From Maribacter zhoushanensis (GTDB taxonomy: Bacteria; Bacteroidota; Bacteroidia; Flavobacteriales; Flavobacteriaceae), in the NCBI RefSeq assembly GCF_029350975.1, contig NZ_JARKMR010000001.1, positions 1,426,001-1,490,000 on the forward strand: a DNA stretch of 64,000 bases, read 5' to 3'. The translations under genes were made by a program, and so were the position numbers. The notes below the pieces were generated by a model. The model had not been told where the DNA came from. It was given only the letters and a program-made list of their open reading frames with translations, and did no database searches. Positions 26,025 through 34,505 of the stretch are shown here, piece after piece (position 1 is the first letter of the stretch; the number at the start of each line of letters is the position of its first letter).

Positions 26025-26666
26025 TTATAACTTTCTTATTAATAAAATATGAGAGATAAAAACTATAGGTACAATACAGGTTGGTAAAAAACAATATGGA
26101 AATTCTAAAAGCGCAATATTTGGCTGATCAAATGCAAATTGCTGTATGGGTAGCGGCGAAGATAATATTGCGATTATAACAATGCTAGATAGAAATAATA
26201 GTCCGATAAAATTCCAAGGTAAAAGAATCTTCCGTGCTAAATTCTTCTTTTTTACGAGTTGATAAATTAGAATAACAGCGGCAGTTATACCTATTAAAAT
26301 ATCAAAATTCCAGCCGGTAAATGTCATTATTTCGGGAATTAGTCCTGCTAGAAATAGTTGATATAAACATAATTCTACCGGTATCCTTATAATATGTATG
26401 CCAAGTAAATAATTGGTATTTAATTTATCAATTGAAATCTTTTTTAAACAATATATGGTAAGTAAGATAGTTGCTAAAATTGCCAATGGAAATAACATGG
26501 GCTTATTTTTAAAGACCCCTAAGAATGCTAAAAATCCTATTACGATTTGCCAGAGAAAAAACAGCTTAACCACGTGCATGTTTTTTCCTGTTGCTCTGTA
26601 GAATAAGAACAAAGTAATAAAAGTGAGTAGTATGAATGTGACTTGTAACATTTTATTATCTACCAA
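26025..26666 (-). CDS. Integral membrane protein, unknown
   Basis: 213 residues, six or seven hydrophobic helices, no soluble domain and no motif I recognise. It overlaps the DUF1569 gene by 11 bases and is co-transcribed with it behind the promoter with candidate Crp/Fnr sites near 27.17 kb. Confidence 0.7.
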   Translation of the reverse strand: MVDNKMLQVTFILLTFITLFLFYRATGKNMHVVKLFFLWQIVIGFLAFLGVFKNKPMLFPLAILATILLTIYCLKKISIDKLNTNYLLGIHIIRIPVELCLYQLFLAGLIPEIMTFTGWNFDILIGITAAVILIYQLVKKKNLARKILLPWNFIGLLFLSSIVIIAILSSPLPIQQFAFDQPNIALLEFPYCFLPTCIVPIVFISHILLIRKL

Positions 26667-27099
26667 ACTGTCTTAAATGATGGTCTGTATGTTTATAAAC
26701 AAAAATGCCAATTTCATCATTTGTCATTTTCCCAAAGAAGGGGTGGGTAAATTCTGAGTTTGAAAAACTAGAATAATCGTTGAGCAATTTAATCCATTTC
26801 TCTTTTTCATCATTAAAATCACCTGATCCGGTTATTTTGAATTCTGGATGTGTAGGTTGGTTCTTTCTCATTTGGTTATCATTTTTCATGATTCCCTTAA
26901 GCGCCATTCCTCCAAAAAGTTTACCTATGAACAATCTCTTATATTGTTTTTTGCCCTGAAACAATTCTTCACTTAACGTACAATGCTTCAGCATTTGATA
27001 ACTGTCCATTTTACCCCATTGCGCATTGTCTATTTCTTGTAAAGCCTGTATACGTTCTATTAGTTCATTGCTAGTGTTTGTATTGAAAATTGTTTTCAT
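26656..27099 (-). CDS. DUF1569 (DinB-like) protein
   Basis: 147 residues, helical. The sequence GKMDSYQMLKHC and the C-terminal HTDHHLRQFGR match DUF1569, a DinB/YfiT-like four-helix fold with histidines that may bind a metal. No signal peptide. First gene of a two-gene operon. Physiological role unknown. Confidence 0.75.
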   Translation of the reverse strand: MKTIFNTNTSNELIERIQALQEIDNAQWGKMDSYQMLKHCTLSEELFQGKKQYKRLFIGKLFGGMALKGIMKNDNQMRKNQPTHPEFKITGSGDFNDEKEKWIKLLNDYSSFSNSEFTHPFFGKMTNDEIGIFVYKHTDHHLRQFGR

Positions 27100-27153
27100 A
27101 TGGTTAGTTTAAGTAGTTATAAATGAGTTTGTAGATAGTTTAAAATAACATCT

Positions 27154-27190
27154 ATGTGACGCATTGCTTAAACAAATATATGTGGCACAT
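27154..27190 (-). promoter_or_regulatory. Promoter with two candidate Crp/Fnr-type sites
   Basis: On the - strand TATATTTG (27173-27180) is a perfect -7 box about 74 bases before the DUF1569 ATG. The + strand shows ATGTGGCACAT (27180-27190), an 11-base palindrome, and ATGTGACGCAT (27154-27164), which differs at two positions. They flank the -7 box on both sides, the placement expected for repression. A Crp/Fnr-type regulator is encoded directly upstream. Confidence 0.5.
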
Positions 27191-27225
27191 TCAATTAAAT
27201 AGTTGCCATATGACAAAAACGTATT

Positions 27226-27804
27226 TTATGAAGCTATTTCTTTTCTAATACGACTTAATGAATATTTTGTAATGCCTAAATAAGTGGCTATATGCTGTAA
27301 TGAAACATTCTTAATTACATGAGGCTTTTCTTTTAGTAATTGTAGATAGCGATCCTTTGCTTCATCGGCTATAAAAGATACACGCTGATTTTTAAGTGCG
27401 AAGTAAGAACCTACTAATTTTCTTCTGCCTTGTTCTCTAAATGTCTCAATACTATGAAATAGTTCTTGAAAAGTATCAAAATCTAATTGCCAACATACCA
27501 TATCCGTAATGGCTTGAATATTTTCCCGTGTAGGATTACGAAGAAAAAATGACGACCAATCTATAGCGATTTCTCCTTGGCTGTAAAAGTCCGTAGTAAT
27601 ATCATTTCCTTTAGTGTCGTTTACAAACGAACGGGCAAAACCACTTTCAATAAACCAATAATGGTTTTCAATTTTTCCTTCTTTTAATAGATATTCGTTT
27701 TTTGAGAAGCTTACTTTTTTGAACTTGGGAATAATTACTTCTAATTCTTTTTCTGAAAATGTAGTAGGTGAGAATATGTTATTTAGAAAATGATCGGTTT
27801 GCAT
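27226..27804 (-). CDS. Crp/Fnr-family transcriptional regulator
   Basis: 192 residues: cNMP-binding-like domain (about 15-125, with YLLKEGKIENHYWFIESGFARSF) and a C-terminal helix-turn-helix (VSLQHIATYLGITKYSLSRIRKE). It has no cysteine cluster for an iron-sulfur centre, and the cAMP-contact residues are not obviously present, as in many Bacteroidota members of this family. Likely targets are the neighbouring promoter at 27.17 kb and perhaps its own. Confidence 0.85.
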   Translation of the reverse strand: MQTDHFLNNIFSPTTFSEKELEVIIPKFKKVSFSKNEYLLKEGKIENHYWFIESGFARSFVNDTKGNDITTDFYSQGEIAIDWSSFFLRNPTRENIQAITDMVCWQLDFDTFQELFHSIETFREQGRRKLVGSYFALKNQRVSFIADEAKDRYLQLLKEKPHVIKNVSLQHIATYLGITKYSLSRIRKEIAS

Positions 27805-27917
27805 TTTAAAAGGTCTATTTAGAAATGTAGTAATACTTATTAATTTGTTTCTAAACTACTTATAATTTGCTTTTGACCAATTATTTACCTTGTATTATTT
27901 TGTTGTTTTTTAGGTAA

Positions 27918-28838
27918 CTACTCTTTTTTTATTTGCTCAATACCTTCATGATACGTGGTAACCGGAAAATCTTGAAATCTATTTTTAAACTTGGTGGAGA
28001 CGAAGATGTTATTGTGCTTGTACCTTGGTAACAATTCTTGTAATTCCTTCATTTGAGCCTTGAACATACCACCTAATGTGAATGCAATTTTAGGAACTAC
28101 AGTGTATTGAAAAGATGTGCCATACACCTTAGAGGTCAAAGCAATAAACTGTTTGTAGGTAAGGCGAGAATCATCACAGGGTAGGTGCCAAGTTTGATTG
28201 TAGGTGTCTGGTGAGTTGCCAATTAAAGCCATTGCTTTACTGGCATCTGGAGTCCAAATTAAGGTTCTTAAGGTATTATCACTAATAAATACCTTTAGCT
28301 TTTTATTGTTTTTTATATTATTGAAAATGATAGCATTGGTAATGCTTTGTGTTTTACCTGGACCATAAAATTCTGGTGCTCTACATATAACAGCTTCTAA
28401 CTGGCCTGATTTCATTTCCTTTAAAAGCATATTCGTAATTTCTGCTCTTACCTTTCCTTTTGGCCCAACAGGTGCAAATTTACTTTCTTCGGTTAAAGGT
28501 GTTTCGTTCTGTGCATACATATAGGTATTATCAAAGAAGACTAGTTTTGCTTGGTGTTTTTTACACGCATCTATTACATTACGCATCATAATAGGAAATT
28601 GGTCTACCCACATTTTTGTATTCATAGGTAGACCAACTGTTAAGTATGCAATGTCACTTCCTTTTACAGCTTCTTCGGTTTTTTTCTTATCTAATAAATT
28701 GGCAGAAAAGAGCATGTCCGTATCATTGACTTTTTTAGGGTTTCTACTGACCAGCCTTATATTAGAAGTGTACTTCTTCTTAAGTTCTTTTGCTAATTCA
28801 ATTGCGATTTGACCGTTGGCTCCAAGTATAGTTTGCAT
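27918..28838 (-). CDS. NAD(P)-binding Rossmann-fold protein (epimerase/reductase type)
   Basis: 306 residues. The N-terminus TILGANGQIAIELA is a nucleotide-binding GxxGxxA loop, followed by an atypical-SDR fold with YLTVGLP, FFDNTYMYA and a LPCDDSRLTYKQF segment near the C-terminus. The Tyr in NTYMYA may stand for the catalytic Tyr. It ends 113 bases from the Crp/Fnr gene and lies 7 bases downstream of the DUF2147 gene, with which it is probably co-transcribed. Substrate unknown. Confidence 0.8.
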   Translation of the reverse strand: MQTILGANGQIAIELAKELKKKYTSNIRLVSRNPKKVNDTDMLFSANLLDKKKTEEAVKGSDIAYLTVGLPMNTKMWVDQFPIMMRNVIDACKKHQAKLVFFDNTYMYAQNETPLTEESKFAPVGPKGKVRAEITNMLLKEMKSGQLEAVICRAPEFYGPGKTQSITNAIIFNNIKNNKKLKVFISDNTLRTLIWTPDASKAMALIGNSPDTYNQTWHLPCDDSRLTYKQFIALTSKVYGTSFQYTVVPKIAFTLGGMFKAQMKELQELLPRYKHNNIFVSTKFKNRFQDFPVTTYHEGIEQIKKE

Positions 28839-28845
28839 TTATAAA

Positions 28846-29265
28846 TTATTGCTTTCTGATCCAGTATTGGGTTCTACCCAATAATGAAAAACCTAAATAC
28901 CCTCTTACTTTCAATTTGTTAGGTTCTTCTAATTCTAAATAGCATTTATATTCTTTACCGTTTTCTGGATCTAAAATAGTACCATCGTTATATTCATCTC
29001 CATCTTTTTTAATATCCTCAATTATGACCAGACCTCTTATTTTTTGACCTTTTTTTGAGCCTTTACAATTATCGCAAACTTTGTCTGCATCACTTTTATA
29101 GCTATTTACTATTTTGGCGAAATAGGTGTCGTTGGTTTTATAAATTTCGATTAGTGCTTTTTTCTCGTTGGTCTCGTCATCATAGGTTTCCCATTGACCG
29201 GTAATTGTTTGTCCGTAACTCATAAAGCTTACTGTCATTACTAATAGAACGAATAAATTTTTCAT
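28846..29265 (-). CDS. DUF2147 exported protein
   Basis: 139 residues with signal peptide (ends SYGQ). The mature part ITGQWETYDDETNEKKALIEIYK, the CDNCKG pair of cysteines, GDEYNDGTILDPENGKEYKC and LKVRGYLGFSLLGRTQYW are the DUF2147 signature, a lipocalin-like small periplasmic protein. First gene of a two-gene unit. Function unknown. Confidence 0.85.
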   Translation of the reverse strand: MKNLFVLLVMTVSFMSYGQTITGQWETYDDETNEKKALIEIYKTNDTYFAKIVNSYKSDADKVCDNCKGSKKGQKIRGLVIIEDIKKDGDEYNDGTILDPENGKEYKCYLELEEPNKLKVRGYLGFSLLGRTQYWIRKQ

Positions 29266-29332
29266 GTTTTTTGCTATTTTTTATTGTCAATTTAACTTGC
29301 TTATAGTCAGTTTAAGTCTAAACTGCTAAGAA

Positions 29333-29389
29333 CAAAGATGAGGAAAAATATAGATAATTTATCTATGTATGGTATTTGTAGATGGTATT
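29333..29389 (-). promoter_or_regulatory. Likely DUF2147 promoter with palindrome and direct repeat
   Basis: CATCTTTG (29333-29340, - strand) is one mismatch from TAnnTTTG. Upstream of it lies the 17-base palindrome ATAGATAA-T-TTATCTAT (29350-29366), and beyond that a direct repeat of ATGGTATT (29369-29376 and 29382-29389). The arrangement suggests a regulated promoter; the binder is unknown. Confidence 0.4.
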
Positions 29390-29409
29390 TTTTTTGAGTT
29401 TTTTCTCAA

Positions 29410-30000
29410 TTAAAAAGTTGAGAATCGCTCAGATTTAATTGCAGACCATTCCTCTTTTATAATGCTAAAATAAACATCATTTCTACTACTACCGTTAGGG
29501 GAAATATAGTTGTTTCTAAATACACCTTCTTTTGTAGCTCCTAGTTTTAATATAGCTTTTTGTGATCTTATATTTTCTTCATCTGCACTAAACTGTATTC
29601 TTCTAAATCCTATATTTTCAAATCCGAATTTTAGTAACTCATTTTTACAGGCATGGTTAAGTCCCGTTCCTTGAAAATCTTTTCCATACCAGGTCCAGCC
29701 AATTTCACATTTTTCACTTTCAACATTTATATTCCCATATCTAGTGCTACCAGCGACCCGGTTGGTTTTTTTATCTATTATTAAAAAGGGATAGGAAACT
29801 GCGTTCAGTTTGTCTTTTTCAGTATTTGCGAGATATTCATTAAAATCATTTTCAGTTTTCATGTGCATCCCCATAAACTCCCAAATATCATCTTGGAAAA
29901 TTATTTTTTTAAGCTCTTGGTTTCGTTTATGATGAAAGGGGAGAAGTAACACTCTTTCATTTTCTAATTGAATATCTGTATTTAAAAGAGTGACGTTCAT
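29410..30000 (-). CDS. GNAT-family N-acetyltransferase (RimJ/RimL-like)
   Basis: 196 residues. GNAT fold with the acetyl-CoA loop in WYGKDFQGTGLNHACK, followed by FGFENIGFRRIQFSADEENIRSQKAILKLGA, the usual RimJ/RimL-type motif. Cytosolic single gene. Substrate not predictable. Confidence 0.85.
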   Translation of the reverse strand: MNVTLLNTDIQLENERVLLLPFHHKRNQELKKIIFQDDIWEFMGMHMKTENDFNEYLANTEKDKLNAVSYPFLIIDKKTNRVAGSTRYGNINVESEKCEIGWTWYGKDFQGTGLNHACKNELLKFGFENIGFRRIQFSADEENIRSQKAILKLGATKEGVFRNNYISPNGSSRNDVYFSIIKEEWSAIKSERFSTF

Positions 30001-30173
30001 ATAATTTAAAGTTTTAGCGATTCTTTAAATATAGGACAAGTAGGGTAGGAGAAGATTTTTATAAAGTTTTATAATTTATTCCAGTGGTATTGTCAGAAAA
30101 TATAAACTGCATTTTCTAATTGGACTTCGCTAATACTAACAATTATTTATATGGACCAACAACTAATAGTTTA

Positions 30174-30740
30174 CTACTTTTTCTTGTTCTTTAGTTTTTG
30201 TTTGAAGTAATCTTTATTAGCTATGTAGATAGTTTTTTTGACCTCACAAAAAACTATCGTTTTCTCTTTATTGGTAAGCTGGGTATTTTTAATAATATCT
30301 ATTTCTTTCTTGTTAGCTACTTGTTCTTTAATGTCGGTAAGTTCTTTCTCTGTAAAATCAAAGTCTGCATATAGGTTTTCTTTTGCCGGTTTTTTAAAAA
30401 ATATTTCAGCAGATTTATCCCAAACTACATAGTCGTTTCCCATAATGCTCAAAAGCTGAATCATTGGTATAGGGTCTACGGCGGCAAACATACTGCCTCC
30501 AAAAATAGAATTAACGTAGTTTTTATTCTTGTAGCTAATTGGTAATATGATTTTTACATGTAATAAGTTTTCTGATACCTCAATTATTTTAGCAGTACTT
30601 CTTCTGTACATTGGGGATAAATTAAAACCTAATCTAAAAATGGTATTCTTATTAAATACTTTAGAGGCTAAAGCTTCAACTTTCTGGTAAACGGACATAC
30701 TTGGGTATAATTTTAAAATTGATTGAAAACTGTTGCTCAT
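30174..30740 (-). CDS. DUF4442 (hotdog-fold, thioesterase-like) protein
   Basis: 188 residues. The segment KNKNYVNSIFGGSMFAAVDP is the core of DUF4442 hotdog proteins, which are related to PaaI/YiiD-type thioesterases. It starts 6 bases after the preceding gene and is the last of a three-gene operon with an unknown protein and a CrtA-like protein, which suggests a lipid-related job. No direct evidence of substrate. Confidence 0.75.
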   Translation of the reverse strand: MSNSFQSILKLYPSMSVYQKVEALASKVFNKNTIFRLGFNLSPMYRRSTAKIIEVSENLLHVKIILPISYKNKNYVNSIFGGSMFAAVDPIPMIQLLSIMGNDYVVWDKSAEIFFKKPAKENLYADFDFTEKELTDIKEQVANKKEIDIIKNTQLTNKEKTIVFCEVKKTIYIANKDYFKQKLKNKKK

Positions 30741-30746
30741 TACAAC

Positions 30747-31604
30747 TTAACAATGCCTTATGTGATAGGTAAATTGTAACACTCTCAGATTCCACAAAGT
30801 TAAGGTCTGTATGGCAGTTATTTGTTCATTTTCTGAACTTACCACAAGCTTATCTCTAAACGATTTAATAAATTTTGTCCAAAAGTTACCTTTAGCGTCG
30901 TGTAGTAGAAAGTAAAATCCGCTGTCTCCAATTTTTTTGCCCGATGAGTTTAAAATAAGTTCACCTTTCTCACCTACGGTGGGGTTTAATATAACCGTTG
31001 CACTGCCATTCGGCAAAGGGAAAATCGCTTTTATACAACTAGTGCCATTCGGTAGGGTACACGGTTCATATACACCAGAATACACCACTTGACCAGATTT
31101 CTTGAAAGTTCTGAGCCATATTGTTCGCTTAACTGCTTTCGATTGTTTGTCTATTAAATGAATAATTTGACTCTGTAATGCTTCTGAGTTTTTATCGGAA
31201 CCCATGGGGATATTTAACTGTTGAATGCGATTACTAAATAAGATTTTTAATAACCCACCAAACATCTTGAAAACAGGATTCCATTTCACATTTAAGTCAA
31301 AATCATAATTGCTTGTGTTTTCGTAAAAGTCAATGACGTCTTTAGATAAGTTTTTAAGTTCTTGTTCCGGTAAATCTAATTCGCTAATAGACTGTAATAA
31401 GCCTTTGTCTATTTGCTTATCATCGATGGTTAGGTTTTCATTTTCTGCTAATTGCTGAATAAATTTTAAGCCAATGCCGTTAGTTTTACCAAAAGGACCC
31501 AAAAGCCATTGGTAATCTGCAGGTCTAATTTTTTTACCTAATAGAATTACCCATTGCTGAGTAATCCAATCTTGAAAGTTTTGTTTTAAAGATGCGAATG
31601 CCAT
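30747..31604 (-). CDS. Conserved protein of unknown function
   Basis: 285 residues, no signal peptide and no strong membrane helix. It begins MAFASLKQNFQDW and contains YQWLLGPFGKTNGIGLKF and a beta-rich C-terminal half with GSATVILNPTVGEKGELILNS. I do not recognise a family. It lies between the CrtA-like gene (abutting, 0 bases) and the DUF4442 gene (6 bases), so the three are one transcription unit. Confidence 0.7.
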   Translation of the reverse strand: MAFASLKQNFQDWITQQWVILLGKKIRPADYQWLLGPFGKTNGIGLKFIQQLAENENLTIDDKQIDKGLLQSISELDLPEQELKNLSKDVIDFYENTSNYDFDLNVKWNPVFKMFGGLLKILFSNRIQQLNIPMGSDKNSEALQSQIIHLIDKQSKAVKRTIWLRTFKKSGQVVYSGVYEPCTLPNGTSCIKAIFPLPNGSATVILNPTVGEKGELILNSSGKKIGDSGFYFLLHDAKGNFWTKFIKSFRDKLVVSSENEQITAIQTLTLWNLRVLQFTYHIRHC

Positions 31605-32324
31605 TTACTCAAATTTATTTAATTGAGCGGTTGGTATGAAATTTTGTTGCCCTTTCCATTCTCCAAATTCAGATATTGGCTTAAAACGTAGTGTGGTAAA
31701 TTCAAAATGAAAGTCTTTTCTATCTCTCTCTTTCATGGCATTTGAATGTCTTTTTGGTTTAGGCATATTGCTATGACCATGAACCATGCTGGTCATTTCT
31801 TTTTCAGTTTTCCAAATTGAAAATGTCGATACTGTATTAGGTAATTTAATAGAAGCCAAAGAAAGTAAAGTACCAGTATGGTCTCTAACCAGTTTTTCTA
31901 CAGGTCTGCCCCATTTTAAAAATCTCGGTATGGCAAAAGGTTTCATTCTTGCAATGGTAACAGCTACTACTGCAGATGATTCATTCTCTAATGTCGCCTT
32001 TTCTTTCGGAATTTTGAATCCCTTAATTTTCCCCCATTCTCTCATAAATACTAAGCGAACATGCCAACCTTTGTTTAAAATGTTACCGAATTTGTCATTT
32101 TTAAGATAGTTCTCTAGTGCACCTTCATTTTCCCACTGTGCAAAAATGGCAACTTGGGTTATTAGAAATCTAGAAGTAGATATGATAGGTGAGCCTAATG
32201 TCATGGCAGACATATATTCGACATGTACAAGACCTTTTGTATTCTTTTTTACCGGGTTTGCGAATAACCCCTTAATTGCCAAAGCAAATGGTATTTTGAC
32301 AAGATGAAAAGAGAATATGGTCAT
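31605..32324 (-). CDS. Spheroidene monooxygenase (CrtA)-like protein
   Basis: 239 residues. The pattern SRFLITQVAIFAQWENEGALENYL, WHVRLVFMREWG, VSTFSIWKTEKEMTSMVHGHS and KERDRKDFHFEFTTLRF resembles the CrtA family of heme monooxygenases with a dimeric ferredoxin-like fold. True CrtA acts on carotenoids, but no carotenoid genes are in this window, so the substrate here is open. First gene of a three-gene operon. Family assignment is from memory of conserved motifs. Confidence 0.65.
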   Translation of the reverse strand: MTIFSFHLVKIPFALAIKGLFANPVKKNTKGLVHVEYMSAMTLGSPIISTSRFLITQVAIFAQWENEGALENYLKNDKFGNILNKGWHVRLVFMREWGKIKGFKIPKEKATLENESSAVVAVTIARMKPFAIPRFLKWGRPVEKLVRDHTGTLLSLASIKLPNTVSTFSIWKTEKEMTSMVHGHSNMPKPKRHSNAMKERDRKDFHFEFTTLRFKPISEFGEWKGQQNFIPTAQLNKFE

Positions 32325-32378
32325 TTTTTGTATTGTTAAATACTTGATTTTAAAACGTTAATTTATTGGTCTAAAAAA

Positions 32379-33140
32379 TTAAGTACTCAAATCAGTGTCT
32401 TCCCAACTAGTATCTTTAGAAACCATATAAGTTAAAGAATGCCTTCTTTCGTGAATAACACCACCATTGCCCATTGGGTCAAAACCAGTTGGTACGGTAT
32501 CACTACCTAGCTGAGCACTTCTAACTGCGTTATGTAGACAATAGAAAAGGTCTTCTTTCTGCATTAAATCATTTTCTGAGACGATTTCTTTGTCTTTTAC
32601 CCACTCTGCCACGCTTTGGTCTAATTTACAGGTGTAGTTACTTAAAATGTCTTGCATAAGTTCGCCTGACATCATCTCGCCTGTTATTTCAGGTTCTTTG
32701 TAACCAAAATACCAAGCCAGAGGCCACGCATTTTCAAATTTCCAGCCAATAGCATTTCTTGCTTGTTCATCATCTCTTGGTACGTCTAAAATTGCTTTTT
32801 CATCCTGAGTCATAAAATCTTGAAGATTGTTATTATCGACAAAACTTAAGATGTGCTCTTTTGGTAAACTTTCTTCAGGAACCATTAACCACAGCACCAA
32901 AGCTTTTATGGCATGTAATCTATTTGCTATTTCTATAGCAGGTCTTAATTGTCTGCCCAAATCTGTTGGTAGGGATATGGTAGGTTTAAAGCCAGCATTG
33001 AAACAAATATCTAAATTTTCTCGCCTTAAATCTGTCATCCAAGCAATATCATCATAAGATTTAGAAGTAGATTTATCTTGAGTTTCTTTCTTTGGTTCTT
33101 CATTATCTTTTGAACCGAATAGCTTTTTGAATATCCCCAT
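32379..33140 (-). CDS. DUF4272 protein
   Basis: 253 residues, soluble. RRENLDICFNAGFKPTISLP, RLHAIKALVLWLMVPEESL, NAIGWKFENAWPLAWYFGY and FYCLHNAVRSAQLGS form the DUF4272 signature. The N-terminus (MGIFKKLFGSKD) is a charged amphipathic start seen in many proteins often found near polymorphic toxins or peripheral membrane sites. Function unknown; single gene. Confidence 0.8.
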   Translation of the reverse strand: MGIFKKLFGSKDNEEPKKETQDKSTSKSYDDIAWMTDLRRENLDICFNAGFKPTISLPTDLGRQLRPAIEIANRLHAIKALVLWLMVPEESLPKEHILSFVDNNNLQDFMTQDEKAILDVPRDDEQARNAIGWKFENAWPLAWYFGYKEPEITGEMMSGELMQDILSNYTCKLDQSVAEWVKDKEIVSENDLMQKEDLFYCLHNAVRSAQLGSDTVPTGFDPMGNGGVIHERRHSLTYMVSKDTSWEDTDLST

Positions 33141-33315
33141 ATTATTGTAGTTGTTGAATTTTGTTTTTTAACGTTTTTGGATATGCTTTGTTGTATCAAA
33201 TAAGACACAATTAAATTATACTATTGAATTTGAACCCTATATTCAATATAACTTTAAGTCGTATTCTTTGAGTTGGTGCACTATGTGGTGAAGGTTTAAT
33301 TTTTGTGAAATAGTC

Positions 33316-34205
33316 TTAGACTTTCCAAGATTGTCTTATGATATTTTTTAAAAGGTCATAATAATCCCATCCAATTTTTCTAGCAGAGAGTAGAACCAAA
33401 CTATCTTGGTTTTGCCTATGAGGTCTAGATGGCCCTGTCATGTTAGGTTTCAAATTTACATCGAACAAATAATATTTTCCATTTTCATCTGCACGGCAAT
33501 CTATACGAATTGGAGCTTTTATTTGTAGCAGTTCCCCAGATTTCTTGCAATGGTTAACAACGGCTACTATTTCTTTGGATTTTAGTTCATCATCACTTAA
33601 CACGGTACTGTTCTCAATTACAGCGACATTGCCTATTCTTTGTTAGAGAATATTTTCTTTAGATTGTTATCTAATTCTTGTTGATTTGTTACTAAGGTAA
33701 CTCCTTGACTACCGCGGCCTCTTATTGGTTTAACGACCATGGGAAAATTAAAATTTAATTTATGATCACTAAGGTCTCCTGAAGTAATTAATTGTGATTT
33801 GGGTACTGGAATTTGATTTTTTCGTAATACTTCGTTTGTGAAATGTTTATCGTCATAAATGTCCACTTTTTCAGGTAATTGCCCTATAAATTGAAGGTTT
33901 TTACCAAAAAAGTGTTCAATTTCATGCTTTTTATATAAAACGGTATTTAACCAAAAGGTGTCTGCGCCTTTACTTATTGCATTTTCAATACCTTCTTTTG
34001 TATCTGGAAAGACCCAATCTAAATCAATATTAACATTAGGATTCTTGATTGGAGTAACTACGTGAACATCATTTTTCTTTAATTCGTAAGCAATGTCCGC
34101 TCCACTATCTGAATATCCACCAGGTTTCATAGGTTTTTGAATTCCATTTTTAATAGGTGGGAGTGTTGCCTGATACAAAATTGCTACTTTACTTAACATA
34201 TTCAT
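33316..34205 (-). pseudogene. ATP-grasp (D-Ala-D-Ala ligase-like) gene, broken by deletion and frameshift
   Basis: The - strand encodes 190 residues (34205 to 33633) of the N-terminal and ATP-loop part (PMVVKPIRGRGSQGVTLV), then stops at SNKE. A different frame resumes at about 33650 with RIGNVAVIENSTVLSDDE and continues to IRIDCRADENGKYYLFDVNLKPNMTGPSRP, the ATP-grasp C-terminal metal and phosphate site. Comparison with the family layout shows that roughly 40-50 residues containing the adenine-binding EE strand are missing between the two pieces. A single internal deletion not divisible by three explains both facts. The product would not be an active ligase unless two pieces assemble, which I consider unlikely. 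Confidence 0.75.
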
Positions 34206-34505
34206 TAGATTATCAAGATTTCGATACTGCGTGGCTAACGTTAAAAATTAAATAGGATTTTGTTTGATTGGTATACGGTATAGGTTATTAGCTGTTATGC
34301 TACGCATGTTTTACGTGTAAGATAAAGATAGGCATTTGAAGAGTGAATACCTTTAAAAGGTGGATAGAAGTGGGAGAGTTTTTTTCTTTAATATTTACTT
34401 TTCTAGACCAAATAGTTACTGGCATTTTTCATTTGGTAGGGCAATCAATTTTCCCAATATGCGCTTCGGTTTACGTATTGAAAATTATCAGGTGTTTGGT
34501 AGTGA
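34206..34505. other. Intergenic region without recognisable gene
   Basis: 300 bases between the ATP-grasp pseudogene and the PorP/SprF gene. Short + strand reading frames here run into the neighbouring - strand gene and have no family features. I see no -7 box in the right place, no hairpin terminator and no RNA gene. Confidence 0.6.
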
